Of a stretch of 64,000 nucleotides of DNA, positions 10,801-22,800 are shown one piece after another. The notes under the pieces were generated by a model, which did not search any database, was not told the origin of the DNA, and saw only the letters and a program-made list of their open reading frames with translations. This DNA is from Owenia fusiformis (taxonomy: Eukaryota; Annelida; Polychaeta; Sabellida; Oweniidae), in the NCBI GenBank assembly GCA_903813345.2, contig CAIIXF020000008.1:29266005-29330004 (forward strand), given 5' to 3'. The position numbers and the translations under genes were made by a program. Each line of letters starts with the position of its first letter. Positions within the stretch are counted from its first letter, which is position 1.

Positions 10801-13800
10801 AACGACTCAAAAGGTTAGAAGTGATAGAAGTTTTTAAAATGGCACATGTCTCAGTTGGGCATTGGTTAAATTTCAGTCATTCTTTTTCACTTCTTTATTC
10901 ATATTTTTTTACATGCGCCAGCATCATAATATATGCATTCGGACGCAGTCTAATCCGTGGGACTAATCTGGATGTTAACAAAGGGCAATTCTTTTCTAGG
11001 ATCTACCTTGGACTGGTTCAAACAAATACGATTGTCCGACTGTGTCTCAGAATCGCAGCCTTTGTTATGCCCCATATTGGGTTCAGCCTCGTTTTGGCAG
11101 TTTACCTCGGACAGAATACTCCCCCTACTTACACATTGATACCTGATATAGTCATATGGCTTATACTTTTTCAATACGGATGTACAAGAAGACTGCCAGA
11201 TGGAGTGTATAGTAGCATCCGGATGGTTGCATCAGTGAATAGGATCCAGGTAGGTACATATTATATGATACATTTTGTATATTAGTGTTGAGTCTAAGTG
11301 TAGGCATCATATCAGTTTTTTGAAAATGGGTCATCATCGGCAAAATGTGTCTCACATGTCTGTAGGTTAAAAAATGTTTGAAATGATCCATATAGCTTGT
11401 CATATCGTTCATAATTACCTTTCCCAATAATTAATATAGATGAGTCTCATCCTAGTTAATTCCGTTCATATATACAGGGTGAGCCAAAAATATAGCCCTA
11501 ACAAGCTCATTCATTCAGCATTGGTTTATTGTCGCCTTTGGCACAATTGAGCCTTGCTCAATATTCTTTCATTTAACGAAGTATTTTACTCGATTCAAAA
11601 ATAGACAAAAACGTGCACCAAGTGCTGAAACATGCCACACTCACCCTCCAGAGACAGAGACACCAAAGGAAAATGTTTTGTAAAATGACCAAAGAATGGT
11701 TGTGCCTATTATGACTTAATACCCATACTAAATGACTGAGCTATCAACAATTGTTTGGTTTACCTTTTTGGCTCACACTCTGATATTATAGACAAAATTA
11801 ATTTTTACTACTACCGTTGCCATTCCTAGAAGTTTCTAGTCAAGGCCGAAGACGTCAGGAACCCAATGCATAATGGTGAAGACACAGGGATGTATGACGT
11901 CATCCTTGAAAATGTATCCGGGTCATGGCAAAATAAAACTACAAAGAAAAATGTCGAAGATGCAGTATTTCTACTTCAGGACATTAATATTGAAATCAGA
12001 AAGGTGAATTTTGCCGTTTTTATTTTGAAACACAGATGTATCCGTACATTCTCCATTGCTTTTTCCTACACTTTAGGTGTATGATCTACAAAGACAATTG
12101 TACATAAACTGCAGAAAAGTAGTTTTCTGTACATGTTATTTTGCAATTGTCTTGCCACGCCGTATATACACAGTGTATTTATTGTAAGCATTGCCTCTAG
12201 TTATACCCAAGGACGGACGTTACCAAGATTATAATGATGCTTTAATAAAAAGTACCAATTGCTTCACCTGCTTTTCAGGGAGAAATGGTGTATTTTGTTG
12301 GCCCACCAGCTTCAGGAAAGGTATACATTTCTTACTCTATAACTTTAATTTATAAATTCAAGTCTATTTTAATGAATGAATTAACAACGAAGGGTTACAT
12401 GTATATACATTTTAGAGCACATTGATGGCCGCAATAATGGGGCAACTGCCCTTTACCAAGGGACGGGTATTTTGTACCAATAGCATCAGTTATGCCCCTC
12501 AAGATAACTATATGTTACCTGGTACTATTCGGGACAACATCCTGCTGGGAAAAGACTTTGACCCGGAGCGTTATGAAGCTGTCATCGAGGCATGCGTATT
12601 GGGAGATCAGTTGGGTGCTATGCAACGAGAGGATTTTACTGAAATATATGCGGACCAATCAGAAGTGGCGAATGATGTGGTTGTCAAGGTGAATATAGCG
12701 AGGTATGTAACCAAATACAAGTTAATTCAGTTTGCATAATTACATTCTACGCTAAACAATATACGCAAATTTACAAAATGTCAATTTTATAAAGATTAAG
12801 TTACATGTGGCAATTTGATACGACATAAAATAATGTACTATACATTTATAGGGTTTTGTATGCTGATACGGATATGTATGTGTTCGAAGATATATTTTCT
12901 TACCTAGACGAACCAGAATCGGTTGCAATATTCAAACGGTAGGTCGAATTGTAAAATGCTATATTTTTGCGATTCCGTCGTGTGTTACAACATTTCTGGA
13001 CTACCCACTGCTTATGGCTATTTTATGTAAAATTTTAGAAATGTTATTAGTTGATATAATTTTATTGTTTCTTGCCCTCTTTATGTACTCATTAATGATT
13101 TTACACCATTGGCCGTATATTTGGAATTTTTTGATGGACCCCGGTAAGTTATGCGTTTAACTAAATTAAAATATGATTCATGACCAACTGTATGAATAAC
13201 AATGAGATATTTTGTGAACACGTTTGTTGAAAATTTGATTTGATCATCTAAAGGTGCAGGTAGCCACTGAGGTTGCTTGTACTTTCAACCACCTGCATTT
13301 CAGGACAGTTTTGCGAATTGCAGAATAAAAAGATCGTTAAGACGTATGTCGTAATATCCCTCATCTATTTTAGGGGAGTACAGAGTTTCCTACATGGCAA
13401 GACTAGAATTATGATTTCTAGGACACCACCAACCATTCCTACGGAGGAAGCAAGAATCTGCTCATTTATCGAGGTAATCATAAAGTTTTTTTACAGAGTT
13501 AATTTCAGTACTTGCTTTGGATTCTCAGGTGTTTTTCTACTCTTTAATATTTAGAAATATATATGTACTTGCAAATGCTACTGCGATTAAGGTTGTGCAT
13601 CATGATAAACAATGACATCTCATTTTTCTCAGTCCTCGGGTGAAACAGAAAGATGCTATGAGTATCAGAATGATGGTTGTGTTGCGAGGCTTGATCAAAT
13701 GGCGCGTGGGATTTACACAGCAGTATTATTGCGAACCTATGTATTATGCATATTGATGCCTTTTCAGGGAACGCTCTTCATCAATGGACTGTACCAAGAC

Positions 13801-16800
13801 ATCGATGGCCAAGATCGCGTCAATCTCATAAACAATGTATTTCGCCAGAATGACACTAAATTAAGTGACATAACAAAAGAGGCAATATCAAGTGAAAATA
13901 AGTATATTCAATATGCTCACAAAAACATCTTAGCCAATGCACATCCTGAAAACAAGACACTAAGATTTGGCAAATTATCATCTGATGCCCCTGCAAGTGT
14001 AAGCGATCTCAATAATTTCGGCTATTGGTCTGAATTGTTGACATGTCGCTTGATTGCACTTATGTGTATGTTTATCACATCGGTAACAGTGTGTCAGGTA
14101 TGTTTTTAAAATAATGTTAATTGGGAGATTACATTGTAAATAAAGTTTAATGAATGATCATTTTATTTTGCTTATTAACATAGTTTATCAACAGTTAATG
14201 ACTCTTAGTTTTTCATCTCCAACCATTGATCAATAAATAAGAAATTCCATGCATTTCTGATTATAAAACAATATCGACAAAATATGAAACAATTAATATC
14301 TTTTGTAGGCCTGTTTATATGTTGGAATTTGGTGGATAATTACTTTGTGAGTATTAGTTAATCATAACTCAATCGCATTTTAATGTTTTCTTATAGTAGG
14401 CTTAAAGTATTTGTAATGCATCGTAACACCAGTCCGTGTCTGTAAACGTATTATCTTTATTTTATCAAGAAAAAATACGTTTTGTTTTGTGCTTTTTAAG
14501 ATACGAAACTAGTTCTGAGGATTTGCCACTAGTGATAACTGCAAAGGTCGAGAAGGATTTGCTGGACAAACAATGGAATGCAATATATATTTACATTGGA
14601 ATGACTGGTGGCTCAGTAGTATGCGGACTAATATCTGCCCTAGTTTTACCCTACATCATGCGTCATGTGTCACAGAGGGTTTACCTCAGTACCTTCAATA
14701 TATTGCTTAGAACAAACGGAAACTCTAGAGTGACATTGCACCAAGGTAAACATTTAAGTATAGAAATCCAATATGTATTATAGGGATAATGTCGATTTCT
14801 GACTTCGATTATTATGTCAGCTACGAGGATGGATGTTGGCCCTTGATAACGGTTATCGACCTTGAGACTGGATTATGTCTGTCCCGCATCATTTTAGACC
14901 GAATGTCCTATCTTGTTTGAAAACTAATGTCTGCAACTTTATTGATGGACTGAGTATTGCTTATCAATTTATATAAATTTATATTTATTCTTCAACATAT
15001 ATTGTAATGGCTTTTGAATGAATGAAATGACCTTGATTATAACAAAAGGATTTGTATGGTTGGGGAGGGGGTATTAGACATTGTTTCTTTTCACGTTGGA
15101 TTATGGTTTTGGATAAACTGGGTTTGCGTTTCTTATCACTTGTGTTCACTTCGATTTGGAACAATTTTTGTTTTTTTCTCCTTGTCACTCATGTGTACAT
15201 ATCTTTACTCCCTGAAACATTGATTTAATATACAATATGAGGCAATGTGCAAGCAAAGGGGGTCAACGACAATTTTTTAGTATAGATATGTTTGGGGAAA
15301 TATGAATACACACAAATGAAAAATGGAACATTACAAACATTGACAAATCGATATCAAATTAAGTAAGATTTAAAAAATCTTTAAATAAGTAAATTCTAAT
15401 TCGAAACTTATTTAATAAATGACCAACATAATTGAATCATTTTAGCCCTTGTGTAAATATTCACACGAGGACAAAATGTAATAATGTATTTTTGTTATAT
15501 CAGTTTCTTTTATTTATTAGATGAAACATGGCGGCATTGTAGTGTTTAAAGTGTAATAATGTATTTTTGTTATATCAGTTTCTTTTATTTATTAGGTGAA
15601 ACATGGCGGCATTGTAGTGTTTTAAGTGTAATAATGTATTTTTGTTATATCAGTTTCTTTTATTTATTAGGTGAAACATGGCGGCATTGTAGTGTTTTAA
15701 GTGTAATAATGTATTTTTGTTATATCAGTTTCTTTTATTTATTAGGTGAAACATGGCGGCATTGTAGTGTTTTAAGTGTAATAATGTATTTTTGTTATAT
15801 CAGTTTCTTTTATTTATTAGATGAAACATGGCGGCATTGTAGTGTTTTAAGTGTAATAATGTATTTTTGTTATATCAGTTTCTTTTATTTATTAGGTGAA
15901 ACATGGCGGCATTGTAGTGTTTTAAGAATAATAATGTATTTTTGTTATATCAGTTTCTTTTATTTATTAGATGAAACATGGCGGCATTGTAGTGTTTTAA
16001 GTGTAATAATGTATTTTTGTTATATCAGTTTCTTTTATTTATTAGATGAAACATGGCGGCATTGTAGTGTTTTAAGTGTAATAATGTATTTTTGTTATAT
16101 CAGTTTCTTTTATTTATTAGGTGAAACATGGCGGCATTGTAGTGTTTTAAGTGTAATAATGTATTTTTGTTATATCAGTTTCTTTTATTTATTAGATGAA
16201 ACATGGCGGCATTGTAGTGTTTTAAGTGTAATAATGTATTTTTGTTATATCAGTTTCTTTTATTATTAGGTGAAACATGGCGGCATTGTAGTGTTTTAAG
16301 TGTAATAATGTATTTTTGTTATATCAGTTTCTTTTATTTATTAGGTGAAACATGGCGGCATTGTAGTGTTTTAAGTGTAATAATGTATTTTTGTTATATC
16401 AGTTTCTTTTATTTATTAGGTGAAACATGGCGGCATTGTAGTGTTTTAAGTGTAATAATGTATTTTTGTTATATCAGTTTCTTTTATTTATTAGGTGAAA
16501 CATGGCGGCATTGTAGTGTTTTAAGTGTAATAATGTATTTTTGTTATATCAGTTTCTTTTATTTATTAGATGAAACATGGCGGCATTGTAGTGTTTTAAG
16601 TGTAATAATGTATTTTTGTTATATCAGTTTCTTTTATTTATTAGGTGAAACATGGCGGCATTGTAGTGTTTTAAGTGTAATAATGTATTTTTGTTATATC
16701 AGTTTCTTTTATTTATTAGGTGAAACATGGCGGCATTGTAGCGTTTTAAGTACCGTAATGGATGAGAAATTACCACAAGCTTTGTTCTCATTTACAATGG

Positions 16801-19800
16801 TATGTTATAGTTGAGATATTGATATATATATTGGTCATAATTATATATAATTTTAGTATCTAAATAAAACTAGAGCTATCAATATTACTTTACACACAAA
16901 CACATTTTAGAAATCATAAATTCAAATACAGCTATAATCAAATGATTCAAAGAGATACAACCAAGATTTTAATAATCACCTGTTGTTCGGGTAATAGCTA
17001 ACGACAGTGGACGATTTTACTACCGTGTCATATTTATTTTCAACTCTAGGCTATCAATACCACCATCGGAGCATTGGTACTGATTACGATATCACAACCA
17101 TGGGCGCTCATAGCACTATTAGCCACAGCAGTTGTGATTTCTCTCCTAGCTGTCAAAAGCGTACATTTTCTCAGGTTGTGTCGGATTACTGACTTTTGGA
17201 GTACGTAATATTTAAGTTATACATTAATCGAAGGGATTTTATGATAGATATATACAGGGCGTCAAATAAGTCTGTTCTCCCCCCTTAACTTTTTAATTTT
17301 TAAAGTTATCTTTTTATAGCTTATGGAAAATGCTGATCACCCTCAAAAAATCAATAATGAACTCCTCCTAATAAAATTGCTACAATGTTTCTTGAAAGGT
17401 TGTAGTTGACCTTTGATTACGTCAAAACAAGTAAAATTACCAGTATACATTATCACGGGGGATAAGCAAAACGAGGGCGAAGCCACGGACTGCGACTCGC
17501 GTAACTTTACACCGCAGCCCAGCGCCAAAATGGAGGGACATCCGGCAGTGCCTTCTGCTTGTTCCGACAAAATAGAGAAATCCAGGTATTTTAAATGCTA
17601 TCGTAGTGTCTAATCGGTGACCAAAATATTACTCTGTATCTATTGTTGGTCTGTAGATAAGAAAATAAGCAGTTGTCCAGATCAAGCTAAAACAGTAGCA
17701 AAGTTCTGATTTTACCTGTAAAATATGTGCATATTATTTAATTTACTATACATTTGAAAGGAGTTTTAACACGTTTCTGATACCTAAAGGTTAGTTGAGG
17801 CTCCGAGTATAATTCGTGAAAATGATTTGATAATAGAATGTGTTCATGAGGAGAAAATTAGATTCAAACTGCGCATTCATAGTGGACGCAGTCCAGTAAA
17901 CAAAGCTATTTCAACAACGCAACACAGCCTCCATTGATATTCTAAGCAACGCAGTCCAGCCGCGAACACGAAATAAATAAGATAGTGTAAACTATATTCC
18001 TGATGACAACGTAATATGTTTATTACAAACCAATTTGTGGATAGGGTTAAATATATAGATAATTGGATAGTGGTAAGACTTTTTATAAGAAGTAGAAATG
18101 CGAAACAATTAACTTTTTGATGATTGCAATAAAAGCTGTTGGGGAAGGGTACATTAACTAGTATTTAAGATATCAGGAAAATATCAAATAATTGGAGAGT
18201 TGGTGAGTTAATGTAATTTTGGATGATCTTTCCAACAGTCCATCAATATTGCTAGCTACCATAAATTCATGATTTCAGCTGTATTTGACAGCTTGTATAT
18301 ATTTGCAGAATGGATTGAGACACGATGTAGGTCTATTAAAATAGCCCTTTATATTCAATTTTGTCCAAAGTTGCTCCATTTCGGCCACACCTGTACACAC
18401 ATTGTGCTATCTACCTTTGGCTGTGATTGCGTTCAGCTTCAGATATAAAGCAACACTGAGTCGCGGACTGCGTTGGGCAGATGGATGGACTGCGACTATT
18501 ATAAATTCCAATTTTCTATGTAATTGTACGTTTTCCGCTTACCAAATATCACACGAAGATGTAATTGTAACAACACAACATGAATAATTATATTAATTCG
18601 ATGTCATTTCTGATTCCTTTGTTTAAATCGGTATATTAGGGACAAATATTGACAAAATTACATTTTTTGTGGCAGATTTCGAATTCATTTGTGTTCATGC
18701 TAAACTATTGGACAGCTGAGCACAAAGAATGCCATTGCAGGTGGAGTATGAATATGTTGATCACCGACTGGAACATACTAGCTATTCTGTAGAATATCCA
18801 AACCAATAATCTACCCCAAATCCTAACATGCCTTCCAAATTAAGTTTGGATTTACCGCCATTGTTCAGCTATAATGCGTTGTAACCTCGTTTTGAATTAC
18901 GCGAGTCGCAGTCCGTGGCTTCGCCCTCGTTTTGCTTATCCCCCGTGATTATGTTATGGTGAATGAACGGTGCAAAGTTGATATTGCAGTGACAATGCCA
19001 ACATTGGTTGATTTAGATATTTCTCAGTATGGTAAAAGAGTAAAATGTGTTACATTCAGGAAAGCATTTGAAACAGGGGCACCTTTCATCACAAAAAGTA
19101 GGTAACAACCAAAATTAGACGTTCAGAATGATTTGAACATATCGTATCCTCGTAGAATTGAGGCTGTCCCAGCTGCTGGGGGAAAACATACGGACCATAA
19201 AAAAGTGAAATATGAACATCACTAGAAATGCTCTAAAAAATTCAGAATTCAGTCAATCAATCTGAAATTTGGTGTTGGATCGGCAAATTAAATTCCCTTT
19301 AAGATGGTATATAACAATCCTATGTTCTCTCATAATTAAAAAAGTTAAGGGGGGAGAACAGACTTATTTGAGACCCTGTACTGATATATATCTTCCTGAA
19401 AAAAATCTCGACGGGGAAATTTCACGAAAAAGATAATTATACCAAAAATATTAATAATACGGGATGGATACTAGGTGTATGCTTATATGTATCTTATTTA
19501 TCATAGTAATTGCAGTAGTATTACACATTGAATTATATATTTAGATTTAAAGTACAAAATAGCTTAAATTTATAGGTTAATATCACAATAACTCTTACTT
19601 TCAGATAACACAAATTACATTAACTTTTGGACGCAGTCCCAAGCCACCGGGCCATGCACAAATTCAGTGAAGTCTTACGTTGTTGATAAACTAAAACGAA
19701 TGATACTTGCTGAAATAAATGGAAATATAAGTCTGCTAGGCTCCCTCAAATGGTTGTTTTTGCGGATCCAATTCATTGAGCTAATTGCAATAATAGCAAT

Positions 19801-22800
19801 ACTAATCATAGTTTTGCTACACCCTGGTATGTTCATTTATCACATTTTACAAATACTAGATGTTAACGTAAATGCTGTTCGCTTGCACTTACATTATTAG
19901 GGTTCGTTTTTATAGGTATATATTTGTTTTAGTTGCCGACACTTCGTAACAAAACAAATAGATATAGTTGAAAGAATTCTAAAATACTCGCTTGCCATCG
20001 AATAATTTCAAATGCACCATTACGATATCCCGGACAGCTCCTCATCGTATTATATGCTCAGGAATATAGTCAGGGATTATATGTGTATATTCGCAGGTAC
20101 CAATGTGGCGGGTCCTAGTCTAGTACTAACATTTATGATAGCTGCATATCTTAATGCACACGAAATGGTGAAATATGGATCCGAACTCGGGAACATGGTA
20201 AGTTATTTAGCAACTCTATCAATTATTGGTGTCATCACTTTAGGCAACAGCATCAGATCATGGTTAATGGTAGAATTTCATTTTAATAAATATAATTTAA
20301 ATAGATGAACAAAATAACATCCCAAATATATAAATAAGACTACACCAGACGAAATGCAAGTCGGGCAGTATGCTATAAACGCTATGGGAATATACAGGTT
20401 CTTATTTCGAGGGAATGGATCAATCAGAGAGTGTGGAATACAATACCATCGTTATCTATCATCATCTTCTTTAGATATCCTTACTTAATGACACAATTGA
20501 GAGACTGGATCTCAATAAAGTTCTACAGCCTCCGACCTACATACCAGTTTCCAAATCTTGGCCAGTGAGGACTACGCTGAACGTAGAATACAGGAACCAA
20601 GTATTACAAGAACCTTTGAAATGCATCTTTAGAGAAGGAGATATGGTAACAGATAGACTTCTATATTTTAGCATTTAGATGTTCAAAAGAAAAGTGCTAC
20701 ATACTAATTGCAATCGATTCAATACACCCCGCCCCAAAACAGAGGTTATGGTGACTAAGGGGAGAACGCATTGAGTAGTTGTACCATAGGCGACTGGTAT
20801 TGTACCTCTGGTTAGTCTTGCTTAAAAGACCCTGTACTCCCCCCCTTTATCCTTCTCTCTATTGCCAGGTAAAGAGAGTGAAGGTGGCGGGGGGGGGGGG
20901 TGGATACAGTCTTTGAGCAAGACTAGTCGATTACCGAATCATCTTGAAAGCATTGCTCCGGATCGGAGACGTACATTCGTACGTACGTTTTGGAATGGGA
21001 AGCTCTTGTTTACATACGTCCGAAATCTATGACTGGAGAATTTTTAAAAATCAATAAACATAGACATGCTTTATCACGTGGTCTGAAAGTGGACATTTGG
21101 TTTCCAAATATTTGAAGGGGATGTACAAAATCGATTGACTAATCGATGGTTTTGATTTGATATAGGTGTCTGTGTATGGCCAGAATTTTACGGACACTGC
21201 CATTTTTACTGAGCTGTTTTGTGGCAAAAACGACTCTGCCTCTACTGTGACGATAGATGGCGTGAATATAGCGACTGTGAATCCTAAAAACTTGAGCGAA
21301 GTTATTGCCATTATACCTAAGGTAAATGTCTGTTAAATTATTGATTTGAATTGATTCAACAACTTAAGGAAAATTAATATAGAAGTTAAAAGAAATGCGT
21401 CGGAAGGTGTAATGGCCTCAAGAAAGGTAAAGGTATAAACTGTGAAACAAAAATATCTTTTTCATGTGTTATATATGCTGCCTTTGTACGTTCTCAAGTA
21501 ACTTTAAATAATAACTTTTTTGCACTCCTCGATAGGAAATACCGATATTTAAAGCCACACTCCGCACAAACCTAGACCCGCTTCATGAGTACGCTGACAG
21601 CGAGCTTTGGCTGGCTCTGCAAGAAACTGGCCTGAAGCCAATGGTGGATGAATTTAAACATAAGCTATATACCTTGGTTGATGGGGATAGTTTCGATGTG
21701 TTGGAGAAGCAATTGTTATTGCTCACTTGTGCTTTGCTGCGAGAACAGAAGATTATTGTCATATGTGATGGGCCATTGTTGAATAGGTAATGAAAGAGAA
21801 ATGATTGTGAATAGACGGCGACCTTTGCTGGGTTGTATGTATTTACAGGCAGGTAGAATGCGATAAAGTACGGTAATTGGGGATATAAGGGAGTTTAAGC
21901 TTGCATATAAAATCGAAACGCCAACCTATACGTATGACCAATCGCCCATACGAATGCATTACTTAAATATTTCCGTGTCGTTTAGATTATGAAAAACATT
22001 GCAAGCTTAAACTCCCTATTACTTGAGAAGGTGAATGATTCGTCAGTTTTCAATGGAACGAATTTGCCACTCCCTTTAATGTAGCTACAATTCTTGATTC
22101 GATTTGTAAGTTATCGAATGCTATGCGATACCTGCAACTTTCTCTTTTTCTTCTCTCATTTCTTCTACTTGTTTATCAATTTCTTGATTTTTTTCTTTTG
22201 AATATTTAATGTTTAAGCATCAGCTGTCTATTTAAATATAAATGCAAAAAATGTACATTCAAGAGAATGTCAAGCAGAGATATGTAACTTATCAATGTAA
22301 TGAAAAGTATTGAATACCATCATGATAAACATATTATCATTCATCGATAAAACAAATGCATCGTACTTATTTTGATCATAGTTACAGTTATATATGCCAT
22401 ACTTTATTTATTTTAACAAACATAATGTTTGAAAATTCAATGTATAGTTTTTCTAGAATATAAATTATTTTAATATTCTCATTTCTTTTATTAGGTACTC
22501 TCCCTTATTAGAGAGCATCGTCGAACGTTCGTTTCCTAGATGCATTTTCTTCTTCGTAACAAAGTCTGCCTCACCGCTGGATATGTGTGACAAAATATTG
22601 GTAAGGGCTTTTTCTTTAGTTTTTTGGATTGCGAAAAAACAAATTAATGACATTTCTCCACTGGCAAACAATGTAAAAAACCACCAAGTTTCACAGAATG
22701 TTTTTGATGAATACTATTTCATTGACTGGTCATTCACTTTTATCAAATATTCTCTTAGAAAACGAGGTCCTAAAATATTGTGTTTTAACGTTTAGGTGAA

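Noticed and set aside
12422-12739. 105-codon frame that begins at an internal Met and resembles an ABC domain on its own
   Set aside because: It is exon 9 of the ABC gene plus intron sequence; splice sites at 12416 and 12702 and phase agreement place it inside the larger gene.
13612-13767. In-frame extension upstream of ABC exon 12 (SSGETERCYEYQND)
   Set aside because: The acceptor at 13767|13768 fits the phase from exon 11 and gives a family-like continuation (GTLFINGLYQDI); the upstream part has no ABCC counterpart.
15559-16814. Two long plus-strand open frames of 236 and 190 codons made of 25-residue repeats
   Set aside because: They are the read-through of the 75-bp splice-acceptor array, not a stand-alone repeat protein gene; described instead as part of the ABC intron 14/exon 15 structure.
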